In this document: positions 1 through 6,145 of the stretch, in pieces
Layout: every line of letters starts with the position of its first letter
Numbering within the stretch: position 1 is the stretch's first letter
NCBI GenBank assembly: GCA_027294925.1
Contig: JAPULM010000043.1
Span: 1 to 13,217, forward strand
Length of the DNA: 13,217 nucleotides
DNA from: a bacterium
GTDB taxonomy: Bacteria; Tectomicrobia; Entotheonellia; Entotheonellales; Entotheonellaceae
Direction: 5' to 3'
Program-made: the position numbers and the translations under genes
The notes under the pieces: generated by a model
The model's input: only the letters and a program-made list of their open reading frames with translations
The model's database searches: none
What the model was told of the DNA's origin: nothing

Positions 1-1
1 T

Positions 2-115
2 CGCGTAGAGGTAAGCGGATGGGAGTACTGGCACATGACCGAAGACGGTCTGGTTGCAGAATCGGCGGGACACTTCGATGCTGTGGACTACGAACGCCAG
101 ATTGAAGGAAGGTAA
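2..115 (+). CDS. SnoaL/NTF2-like (ester cyclase-type) protein, C-terminal fragment
   Basis: Frame 2 is open from the window edge to TAA at 113-115 and gives the last 37 residues of a protein whose start lies upstream. The tail contains GWEYWHMTEDGLVAES and then GHFDAVDYERQ. This resembles the final beta strands and C-terminal end of the SnoaL-like polyketide cyclase / NTF2-fold family, where a W-x-x-x-x-DG-L-I-x-E pattern is followed by a Phe-Asp pair and a short helix. Members are small alpha+beta barrel proteins with varied roles (isomerase, cyclase, or no known activity), so no substrate can be assigned. A strong hairpin 35 nt after the stop suggests the transcription unit ends here. The frame and coding character are clear; the family call rests on a short tail. 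Confidence 0.6.
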   Translation, partial: RVEVSGWEYWHMTEDGLVAESAGHFDAVDYERQIEGR

Positions 116-150
116 CAATTCTCCTGGCCGGCAAAGCGAACACCGTGCAT

Positions 151-188
151 AACAAAGCTCAGCTGCAGACAAGACGCTGAGCTTTGTT
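151..188 (+). terminator. Perfect 13-bp hairpin after the SnoaL-like gene
   Basis: AACAAAGCTCAGC (151-163) and GCTGAGCTTTGTT (176-188) are exact reverse complements around a 12-nt loop. The descending arm ends in TTTGTT and the ascending arm starts with AACAAA, so it could act as a terminator in either direction. No long T run follows the stem, so termination is inferred from stem strength and its place 35 nt after a stop codon. Confidence 0.55.
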
Positions 189-445
189 ATTCGGATTTGG
201 CCTAGTGACACTTTGCCACATTTTGTTTCAGCCGCAGCCTGCCTCTCCGTTTTTCCTAAAAAATTCATCCATTGCAAAATCACCTATTAGCATGCAGCCT
301 CTTTTCAGCTTCGGACGTATGGTTATGAATTATTGCCTGGTTGATGAGGTCGTAATGTCAAATAAGACAATGGAATATATGTCACTGGTTTCTATGTTAT
401 AGATAACAAGAGGCATGATGGAATAACCAAGGTAGGAGAAATTGT
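189..445. other. Intergenic region before the BtuF-like gene
   Basis: About 257 nt without a credible gene; the short open frames here have no ribosome binding site and no recognisable protein features. I looked for a B12 riboswitch because the next gene is BtuF-like and saw no convincing conserved core. No clear -35/-10 pair was found, although the last 100 nt are AT-rich and probably hold the promoter. The only definite signal is the Shine-Dalgarno AGGAG at 434-438, 7 nt before the ATG at 446. Confidence 0.4.
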
Positions 446-1378
446 ATGCCCACATTACCACGCATCGTCTCTTTACTCCCAAGCAGTACAGAGATTGTCT
501 GTGGTCTGGGGCTTGAGCATGCGTTGGTGGGAATTTCCCATGAATGCGATTATCCCGCAAGCATTACCGATCGACCTCGTCTGACAACTCCTAAGATCGA
601 CATCCATGCCGATAGCCATCGTATTGACCAAGAAGTAAGAACACGAATAAGCGAGGGGCTGAGCATCTATGACATCGACACCGATCAGCTCCGTTTGCTC
701 CAGCCTGACTTGATTATTACGCAGGATCAGTGCGAGGTTTGTGCGGTTCCATATGACGAGGTTGTTAAAGCCACCCAACAAATCCTCGGATCACACGTCG
801 AGGTGCTTTCGTTACGCCCGACCATGCTGCATGACATTTGGTCTGATATCCGCAGCATTGGCGCAGCGACAGGGCATATCTCACAGGCAGACCATCTACT
901 AGACGTCCTTTTCGATCGGGTTAAGGCGATTTTGTCCGACAGTAGCACGATCGAAACGCCGCCAAGGGTGGCTGTCATCGAATGGATTGACCCCTTGATT
1001 CTGGCTGGCAATTGGGTGCCTGAAATGATCCAGATTGCCGGTGGTCAAGATGCCCTTTGTAAAGTGGGCGAGTACTCCCAGCCTATCGAATGGCACGCGC
1101 TACAGGACTATGACCCGGACATTTTGTTGATTATCCCGTGTGGTTACCAGCTTGGACAAACGCTGGCGGAATTACCAACCCTGCAAAATTTGCCTGACTG
1201 GCACAACGCGTCGGCAGTTCGTCAAGGACGAGTCTATGTCGTGGATGGTAATGCGTATTTTAATCGTCCCGGACCGCGCATTGTAGATAGTTTGGAAATA
1301 CTTGCCGGGCTCATCCATCCTGATCTGTTTGGCGAGAATCTCTCTAAGCACGAACAATCGTTTCATCACGTGGTTTAG
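446..1378 (+). CDS. BtuF-like periplasmic-binding-fold protein (cobalamin/metal-chelate binding), no signal peptide
   Basis: A 310-residue protein of the ABC-type cobalamin/Fe3+-siderophore binding fold (BtuF/TroA-like, COG0614 type). Family signatures are RIVSLLPSSTEIVCGLGL near the N-terminus, SHECDYP (31-37), ITQDQCEVCAVPYDEV (91-106), EWIDPLILAGNWVPEM (179-194) and NAYFNRPGPR (269-278). The start at 446 is supported by AGGAG 7 nt upstream and because the conserved first strand begins at residue 6. There is no signal peptide or lipobox, so the protein appears cytosolic. That is a known feature of this subfamily and argues against simple periplasmic capture. The CxxC at 96-99 sits in the ligand-cleft half and could bind metal. 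No ABC permease or ATPase gene is adjacent; the partner is a zinc-ribbon gene 18 nt downstream. The fold is confident; the ligand is unknown. Confidence 0.85.
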   Translation: MPTLPRIVSLLPSSTEIVCGLGLEHALVGISHECDYPASITDRPRLTTPKIDIHADSHRIDQEVRTRISEGLSIYDIDTDQLRLLQPDLIITQDQCEVCAVPYDEVVKATQQILGSHVEVLSLRPTMLHDIWSDIRSIGAATGHISQADHLLDVLFDRVKAILSDSSTIETPPRVAVIEWIDPLILAGNWVPEMIQIAGGQDALCKVGEYSQPIEWHALQDYDPDILLIIPCGYQLGQTLAELPTLQNLPDWHNASAVRQGRVYVVDGNAYFNRPGPRIVDSLEILAGLIHPDLFGENLSKHEQSFHHVV

Positions 1379-1396
1379 AATAGGAGGGCAGGCGCC

Positions 1397-1630
1397 ATGC
1401 CTCAACAAACCAGCATGACGATCTATCAGGGCGTCGCTCTAGAGTGTCAGCACTGCTACACGATTTGCCGTTACAGCGATGCAAACGTGCGGCACAGTTG
1501 TCCGTCATGTGGCAGAAGCATTGAAAATTGGACGACCGTCGCCGAAGCCGTGCAGCAAAACGCGCCGGAGGCGCATCACATCACGACAGCGCATGGTGCC
1601 TCCTCCGGCGCTCTACAAGGCGACAGGTAG
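1397..1630 (+). CDS. Small zinc-ribbon protein
   Basis: A 77-residue protein with two CxxC knuckles, C17-x2-C20 and C35-x2-C38 (ending CPSCG), which is the four-cysteine pattern of a zinc ribbon; a further Cys lies at 24. The ribbon fills residues 14-45, and the remaining 30 residues are Ala/His/Gln-rich and look disordered. The start is fixed by AGGAGG 9 nt upstream. It follows the BtuF-like gene after 18 nt and is probably cotranscribed, so it may serve that protein (metal delivery or a small regulator), but this is only context. The last 70 nt of the reading frame form a GC-rich inverted repeat, and the C-terminal residues may be dictated by that structure. No named family is recognised. 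Confidence 0.7.
   Translation: MPQQTSMTIYQGVALECQHCYTICRYSDANVRHSCPSCGRSIENWTTVAEAVQQNAPEAHHITTAHGASSGALQGDR
1562..1611. terminator. GC-rich inverted repeat inside the 3' end of the zinc-ribbon gene
   Basis: GCGCCGGAGG (1562-1571) is the exact reverse complement of CCTCCGGCGC (1602-1611), with 30 nt between. A second pairing of GGAGGCGC with the neighbouring GTGCCTCC is possible, so two competing stems can form. It lies inside the reading frame just before a convergent gene end at 1643. A shared terminator is plausible, but there is no T tract. Confidence 0.4.
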
Positions 1631-1642
1631 AAGGCCTCACTG

Positions 1643-2392
1643 CTAGCGTCCCACGGCCAAACGTTCGGCTAGAAAGGTCGGAAGGCCTGCATCGTAGATC
1701 TTTTCTTGTGTTATATCTAGATCGTAAGACACAAAACGAAATTCCATCGTCAAGGCTTCTTCGTCCAAGACGACATATGATGCGGCGGGGTCTCCATGAC
1801 GGGGTTGGCCAACACTACCAGGATTCACAATATAACGATACTGCGGGTCAAAGGTAGCCGTAAGGGACCGCACATGTACTGGATTTACTTCGCCATTAGG
1901 TGTGCTAAACCAGATCATTGGTAGGTGCGTATGCCCGATAAAGCAGCAGAGAATGTCAGGAAGTTTACGCTGAAGGTGCAAAAAACTCTGCTGGAATTGA
2001 AGGTGATGGAACAGATATTCGTCCGTGTCCATCGGTGAACCATGGGCAGCTAGCCAGCGTTCCCCAACTCCAAATGGTGCCGTTGTCGGCAAATTCCGTA
2101 GAAATACTTGTTCTGATGGGGTGAGCTGCTCTTTAGTCCAATCCATTGCCTCTTTAGCGTATTCGTTAAAGCCCTCGTCAGATCGCATGCCGACCGCGAC
2201 TTGGTCATGATTCCCAGCGACAATTGGCGAACAGACGTTTTTTATCATCTCCAGACATTCATGGGGGCTTGTATTATAACCGACGATATCTCCCAAACAG
2301 ACAAAGCCGTCAACCAAAGGACGCGCATCTTCCAGAACGGCTTCCAGTGCTTCAAGATTGGCGTGAATATCAGAGAGAATTGCATATTTCAT
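1643..2392 (-). CDS. YfcE/ApaH-like calcineurin-type metallophosphoesterase
   Basis: A 249-residue protein with the full calcineurin-like metal site: D8-x-H10 (SDIHAN), GD at 34-35 (LGDIVGYN), GNHD at 60-63, H117 (AAHGSP), GHTH at 153-156 and the closing NPGSVGQPR at about 190-198. These residues bind a two-metal centre in a cytosolic phosphodiesterase/phosphatase fold. Length and the N-terminal MKYAILSDIHANLEAL match the bacterial YfcE/MJ0936-like branch, whose substrates are mostly undefined (phosphodiesters or nucleotides). The gene starts 16 nt after the rqcH stop on the same strand and has AAGGA about 9 nt before the ATG, so it is probably translated from the rqcH transcript. Its end converges with the zinc-ribbon gene, leaving 12 nt between them. 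Catalytic residues are all present; a link to ribosome quality control is only positional. Confidence 0.88.
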   Translation of the reverse strand: MKYAILSDIHANLEALEAVLEDARPLVDGFVCLGDIVGYNTSPHECLEMIKNVCSPIVAGNHDQVAVGMRSDEGFNEYAKEAMDWTKEQLTPSEQVFLRNLPTTAPFGVGERWLAAHGSPMDTDEYLFHHLQFQQSFLHLQRKLPDILCCFIGHTHLPMIWFSTPNGEVNPVHVRSLTATFDPQYRYIVNPGSVGQPRHGDPAASYVVLDEEALTMEFRFVSYDLDITQEKIYDAGLPTFLAERLAVGR

Positions 2393-2408
2393 AGGTGTAT
2401 GTCCTTAT

Positions 2409-4112
2409 CTACGACAATTGTACATTGTCATCATCAGGTGTTGGACCGGTAGGAGCTACCTCCAAGACCTGACACGTCGAGACTCGTACTTCTCCGGGGT
2501 GAGCACCGCGGAATTTTTGTACATGCTTGACAGGCGTATAGATGACTTCAACCATGGCAGCGTGTTTACCCTTACTATAATAAGCAGCCAGCGCCGCCGC
2601 CTCCATTAAGGTTTGCCGAGAGGCCTCTTGCTGCGGTCGAACTTTAACGATGACATGGGCGCCAGCGTATTGGTGGGCGTGCAACCAGATGTCATCGGGA
2701 ACGGCTATCTGGCGGAGCAAGATATCATTCCCACGATTATTTTTGCCACAATAGATGGTATAGCCGTCACGCGACACCAACCGACGATAGGGTTGTGTAG
2801 GTGTAATGCGGGAAGGTGGCACCTTGCGGCGCTGTTGTACAACGGGATGCTGCAGGTTGGCCAATTCCCCGGCAAGAACGTTAAACGTCGGCTCATCTTT
2901 GGCCTGTGCTACGCGCTGCGCCAGTCTTTCCAAATGGCGTGTTTCAGCAGCGCATTGGTCTAGCAATTCCTGGACCTTAGCAAGACCATTTCTCGCCTTT
3001 CGGTACTTTCTAAAATAAACTTGAGCGTTGTCGCGTATTGACAGACGAGGGTCAAGTGGAACCGTAATCGCAGGCTGATTGGGTTGGTAATAATCAACGA
3101 CCGTTGCCTCTGTAGACCCGCGTGGCAGGCGTTGCGCCACCAGCAGCGTGCCGTAATGCTGATAAGGTAGATAGCTTTGCAGTTTCTGATAGTCACGCTG
3201 GAGGTTGGCGACTTTTTTGTCGAGCTTCTGTTGGTGGCGTCGAAGGACCTTTCGCATGTCGTGGCGCAGTGAATCGATATGCGTATCTTGCATGGCTGAT
3301 TCGTAAAAGGCGACAGCTGCAGCCTGAGGGCTCGCAAAGGGTTCAACCGTACAATGGGCTAATGGCAATACGCAGAGATGTCGTTCTCCTTCAGCAGTCG
3401 TGGCGACTGACAACGTCAATTTTTCGTCCTCATATTGGCGTCGTAATTGGCACAGGCGTTGCCAAAAGCAGCTTGGCTTGCCCCGACTTCGGTGAAAGAG
3501 TTCCGTCACCAACACTGGGGCAATGCCCATCAGAAGACGTTGTAGCTCAGGGACGTCAAAGCGTCCCTCCTGATCAAGCTCTTGCAGGATGTCTAAGCTG
3601 ACGTCGGATACCAGCAGACGCTGCGAAGGTTGCGGCAAAGGCTGATAGCGCTCGCCAGGGCGGATGGGCCGACGGTGTCGTGTGGTTGGATCGACGTATT
3701 TGAGAGCATCAAGAATCATGCTATCCGCATCGATTAAAATAATATTTGCCCATTGCCCGGTCAGCTCATGCACCAAGGTACATCTAGGTGTTGAATCTGT
3801 TTGATCATCCCATACAATCTGGACGACGCGATCATACGGCCGAACGGTAATGCGTTGTATACGCGCTTGTTTGAGATGCGCCCGCAAAAAGGCAGCAAAA
3901 CGCGGCGGGCGTTGCGGATTGGCAAAATGACTTGGCGTTAGATGGAGGCGACACAACGTTGCATGGGTAGACAAAAACAACCGGAGATCACGTCCTCGCC
4001 ATAAGCGTAGAAGTATCTCATCCCGGTTCATCTGATACACTTTCGATACACGAGCTCCGATCAGTTGCGGTTGGAGATCGTCTACTAAAGCTTTAAGCGC
4101 GAAAACATCCAT
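2409..4112 (-). CDS. rqcH: Ribosome quality control protein RqcH (NFACT / Rqc2 homologue)
   Basis: A 567-residue protein with the whole NFACT architecture. The NFACT-N domain covers about 1-200, with the start MDVFALKALVDDL, the conserved Asp-Arg pair at 94-95 (RPYDRVV) and LVHELTGQWANIIL at 113-126. A helical/coiled-coil middle covers about 275-425, including VYFRKYRKARNG (366-375). The NFACT-R domain (about 440-535) carries GKNNRGNDILLRQ and DDIWLHAHQYAGAHVIVK. In studied bacteria RqcH binds obstructed 50S subunits with peptidyl-tRNA and recruits tRNA-Ala so that the stalled chain gets an alanine tail for degradation. The Asp-Arg pair needed for tRNA recruitment is present. Some members were first described as fibronectin-binding proteins; there is no export signal here. 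The start matches the family N-terminus although its Shine-Dalgarno is weak. It heads an operon with the metallophosphoesterase from a promoter at 4170-4197. Confidence 0.93.
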   Translation of the reverse strand: MDVFALKALVDDLQPQLIGARVSKVYQMNRDEILLRLWRGRDLRLFLSTHATLCRLHLTPSHFANPQRPPRFAAFLRAHLKQARIQRITVRPYDRVVQIVWDDQTDSTPRCTLVHELTGQWANIILIDADSMILDALKYVDPTTRHRRPIRPGERYQPLPQPSQRLLVSDVSLDILQELDQEGRFDVPELQRLLMGIAPVLVTELFHRSRGKPSCFWQRLCQLRRQYEDEKLTLSVATTAEGERHLCVLPLAHCTVEPFASPQAAAVAFYESAMQDTHIDSLRHDMRKVLRRHQQKLDKKVANLQRDYQKLQSYLPYQHYGTLLVAQRLPRGSTEATVVDYYQPNQPAITVPLDPRLSIRDNAQVYFRKYRKARNGLAKVQELLDQCAAETRHLERLAQRVAQAKDEPTFNVLAGELANLQHPVVQQRRKVPPSRITPTQPYRRLVSRDGYTIYCGKNNRGNDILLRQIAVPDDIWLHAHQYAGAHVIVKVRPQQEASRQTLMEAAALAAYYSKGKHAAMVEVIYTPVKHVQKFRGAHPGEVRVSTCQVLEVAPTGPTPDDDNVQLS

Positions 4113-4169
4113 ACTGAGGTTTCAAATGGCCTCTCATAATATGCCAGGCAACTGTTCTACGTAGGACTT

Positions 4170-4197
4170 AGTATAGCACGCACTTTACGGCTGCCAA
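4170..4197 (-). promoter_or_regulatory. Sigma70-type promoter of rqcH
   Basis: On the minus strand, TTGGCA (4197-4192) is followed after 16 nt by TATACT (4175-4170), preceded by TGC to make an extended -10. Both boxes are 5/6 matches to consensus. Transcription would begin near 4163, giving a leader of about 50 nt before the rqcH ATG. Confidence 0.6.
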
Positions 4198-4241
4198 GTG
4201 CCAAGACGCATGAGGTGGGTGTATACGAACAAAAAAGTCAG

Positions 4242-4247
4242 TATAAT
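4242..4247 (+). promoter_or_regulatory. Possible -10 box for the methyltransferase gene
   Basis: A perfect TATAAT lies 49 nt before the ATG at 4297, in the gap between divergent genes. No good -35 is seen at 16-18 nt upstream, so the call rests on the -10 match and its position. Confidence 0.35.
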
Positions 4248-4296
4248 ATCCTTTCTAATCTGGCTTTATGCCTCAGCACGATAGGAGAACAGAGGT

Positions 4297-5013
4297 ATGA
4301 ACAAGGAGAATGAAACAAGACGCCTCTGGGCCTGGCATCTATCGGCTTTATTTTACGAATGGGCTTACATCAACGTGGCTCACCAAACGGATGACGATAT
4401 CTTTGCCTATCTCGGCTCTCGTACCACTGGCACGACGGTGGTTGATTGTGGCTGCGGACCGGGCGTCGTAACGGAGAAGTTTTTACGGGCTGGGGCAGCA
4501 AAAGTTGTTGCGATTGATGCGAATGCCGGAATGCTTGGAAAAGCCAAAAGCCGCTTAAATGACGCGATCGCAAAAGGCCACGTATTATTGCAACAGACTT
4601 CACACGAAGGGCAAACCCTCGCCCGTCTGTGCCAACAAGAGCTTGGTGGGAAAGGTTTTGATGTTATACTGTTTAAACGAAGTCTGTATATGCCACGTCC
4701 GCGGGCTTTAGAAACGCTTCGGTGTGCTGTGTCTACGCTCAGTAAGGAGGGGATGATCATTGTTGTCCATCCAGAGCGGTCGTTGTTGCGCTATGCTTTT
4801 GCACCGCCATTTGGTTTAACGTCTTACACGTTATTTCATTTGGGTAATCGTGTGGCTTCACGCTTTGCCGAATGGTGTGGGATGGAAGAGTATACGCTTT
4901 ACTCACGTCACGAGTTGGTGGCATTATTGCAAGAGGCAGTACCAGACGCCAAAATCGAGCTTATCCCGAGCCAGCAGCGTCCGTATAACTTGGTGGCATT
5001 GCAAGCGCCATGA
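4297..5013 (+). CDS. Class I SAM-dependent methyltransferase
   Basis: A 238-residue Rossmann-fold methyltransferase. Motif I is VVDCGCGPGVVTEKF (48-62), the SAM-binding glycine loop. The acidic residue of motif II is in VVAIDANAGML (70-80), followed by a kinase-like insertion and DVILFKRSLYM in the motif IV region. The N-terminal 35 residues (LWAWHLSALFYEWAY) are aromatic-rich, as in the UbiE/Methyltransf_11/25 group, and may close over the substrate. AGGAG at 4283-4287, 9 nt before the ATG, fixes the start. The C-terminal half has hydrophobic stretches but no clear transmembrane segment. It is divergent from rqcH and upstream of a small membrane protein gene. The substrate cannot be read from the sequence or context; a small molecule or lipid/quinone-like acceptor is as likely as any. 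Confidence 0.8.
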   Translation: MNKENETRRLWAWHLSALFYEWAYINVAHQTDDDIFAYLGSRTTGTTVVDCGCGPGVVTEKFLRAGAAKVVAIDANAGMLGKAKSRLNDAIAKGHVLLQQTSHEGQTLARLCQQELGGKGFDVILFKRSLYMPRPRALETLRCAVSTLSKEGMIIVVHPERSLLRYAFAPPFGLTSYTLFHLGNRVASRFAEWCGMEEYTLYSRHELVALLQEAVPDAKIELIPSQQRPYNLVALQAP

Positions 5014-5112
5014 AACATCTGGTATGCTCTCATGCCTCCATCGCGATAGATTTTTGAGCTTGCGAAACACAGTGGACTGATACGCATTACCATACAATAA
5101 AGGAGACAGAAA

Positions 5113-5352
5113 ATGGCAGGGGGAAAGATGCCCCGTCGCTTCTGGAGTTATACCGCTGGTAAGGGTGATATTGATGCAGAAGAGCGTGAGGCGGCTTGGG
5201 AAAAAAGAATCCAACTCGCCAAGGAATACATTCCGGCGCTCGCCATGCTTGGCGTTATCCTACTTTTAACATTACTCATGCTGATGATGATGTTCGCAGA
5301 ATTTCGTGGTTTTTATCTTGACCAACTCAGTGAATTATTCCGTGTGCGCTAA
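5113..5352 (+). CDS. Small single-pass membrane protein, unknown function
   Basis: A 79-residue protein with a basic N-terminus (PRRFWSYTAGKG), an acidic amphipathic stretch (DAEEREAAWEKRIQ, 20-33), one strongly hydrophobic segment at about 41-62 (PALAMLGVILLLTLLMLMMM) and a short C-terminal tail ending FRVR. AGGAG at 5101-5105, 7 nt before the ATG, is a very good start signal, which favours a real gene over chance. The charge distribution does not give a secure topology. It lies 99 nt after the methyltransferase gene, and about 790 nt without genes follow. No family is recognised; a membrane anchor or accessory subunit is possible. Confidence 0.65.
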   Translation: MAGGKMPRRFWSYTAGKGDIDAEEREAAWEKRIQLAKEYIPALAMLGVILLLTLLMLMMMFAEFRGFYLDQLSELFRVR

Positions 5353-5718
5353 TCTTGCCATATCCTATTAGCGGTACGTTTCGCCGCATCAGACGTATCG
5401 ACCTAGATTGCCAAATTGTAGCGTTTAATTCCGCCTTAACCAACGCCCACTTCATATGGTGAGGCGTTGCGCGATCAATACGTTTTTCGGCCAGACAATC
5501 TCCCGGACATCGGCATATTAGTCGACTTACCCAGAAATGATCCCTGAACCCGCTTGCTCTTCCCAACCTAACGATAAGAGATACCCGCTCTATGGGCGGT
5601 TGTCGTAACCATGAGCATCCCATGCAGAAGTACATTGACCATCACGTTATTGTTGGCAACAATTATAGATATTCAGAAAATGAATTGGGGAATCAATGTT
5701 AACCTGCATGAGATTGCC

Positions 5719-5772
5719 TAGGGTGCGGTCCTGCCGCACCGCCGGGCCATGGTGGGGCACAGCCCCACCCTA
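5719..5772. repeat. REP-like element of two adjacent hairpins with outer inverted ends
   Basis: Hairpin 1 is GGTGCGG (5722-5728) with CCGCACC (5734-5740) and a 5-nt loop. Hairpin 2 is GGTGGGGC (5751-5758) with GCCCCACC (5762-5769) and a 3-nt ACA loop. The outer ends TAGGGTGCGG and CCCCACCCTA are also reverse complements with one mismatch, so the whole block is an imperfect palindrome. It is much more GC-rich than its surroundings. This design is typical of dispersed REP/BIME or small MITE-like repeats; only one copy lies in this window. Confidence 0.6.
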
Positions 5773-5994
5773 CTGAAGCAGGTCATCTAGATTTCCAAAA
5801 GCAAACCTGAAGATCTATATCCAGAGGTACACGCCAGTGTATTTGCCTTATTTTAACATTCAGTATAGGGCTGGGTGGTGATATCGCTATTAAGCCTAAC
5901 AGAGCAGAATAATCAAACCATGAAGATATATTTTCATCCAGAATGATTATGTAGCCTTTTTTGGTCAAAAAATGCACTGCTCTCATCAATAAAC

Positions 5995-6023
5995 TTGACA
6001 ATCTTTGACTCAAGAAATATAGT
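5995..6023 (+). promoter_or_regulatory. dnaK promoter overlapped by a HAIR-like inverted repeat
   Basis: TTGACA (5996-6001, perfect -35) is followed after 16 nt by TATAGT (6018-6023), giving a strong sigma70-type promoter with a start near 6030. Overlapping it is CTTGA (5995-5999), 10 nt, then TCAAG (6010-6014). The right arm ACTCAAG is identical to one arm of the actinobacterial HspR operator (CTTGAGT-N7-ACTCAAG); the left arm matches at 5 of 7 positions with 1 nt less spacing. I see no CIRCE element. The promoter is well supported; the operator is a candidate. Confidence 0.65.
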
Positions 6024-6096
6024 TTAGGACATCGTAAAATTTGTTCGTTAAGTCATTATGCAAATGTGTGCTTTAAGCTACATAGAGGGACATCAT

Positions 6097-6112
6097 AACG
6101 ACAGGGGTCGTT
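6097..6112 (+). promoter_or_regulatory. Small hairpin in the dnaK leader
   Basis: AACGAC (6097-6102) pairs perfectly with GTCGTT (6107-6112) around an AGGG tetraloop. It lies in the predicted leader of about 115 nt, 16 nt before the AAGGAGG Shine-Dalgarno at 6129-6135, which it does not cover. It may protect the mRNA 5' region; no thermosensor fold masking the ribosome binding site is evident. Confidence 0.35.
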
Positions 6113-6145
6113 CTAAGGTTTTCAAACTAAGGAGGGCATGAGATC

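Larger units (their letters stand above)
5353..6145. other. Gene-poor stretch upstream of dnaK
   Basis: About 790 nt with no frame I can support as a gene. The minus-strand open frames (5327-5635 and 5783-6013, the latter opening with TTG) lack ribosome binding sites and recognisable motifs. It holds, in order: a small hairpin at 5441-5469 (CAACGCC with GGCGTTG and an inner CAC/GTG) that may end the membrane-protein transcript, the REP-like double hairpin at 5719-5772, an AT-rich segment from about 5800, and the dnaK promoter and leader from 5995. The base composition from 5800 to 6060 is clearly more AT-rich than the genes on either side. Confidence 0.5.

Noticed and set aside
189..445. Cobalamin riboswitch upstream of the BtuF-like gene.
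   Set aside because: No B12-box-like core or long paired architecture could be found by eye in the 257-nt gap.
2613..2963. Plus-strand frames of 60-160 codons inside rqcH (and similar antisense frames in dnaK, grpE and hslO).
   Set aside because: They lie wholly inside strongly supported genes on the other strand or frame and show no independent start signals or motifs.
5327..5635. 102-residue minus-strand frame as a gene or transposase remnant.
   Set aside because: No catalytic or fold motif is visible and it overlaps the end of the small membrane protein gene.
5783..6013. 76-residue minus-strand frame as a gene.
   Set aside because: It opens with TTG, has no ribosome binding site, matches no motif, and overlaps the dnaK promoter and an AT-rich segment where long frames occur by chance.
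6014..6145. CIRCE element or RNA thermometer in the dnaK leader.
   Set aside because: No TTAGCACTC-N9-GAGTGCTAA pattern is present, and the AAGGAGG at 6129-6135 has no complementary stretch nearby to mask it.
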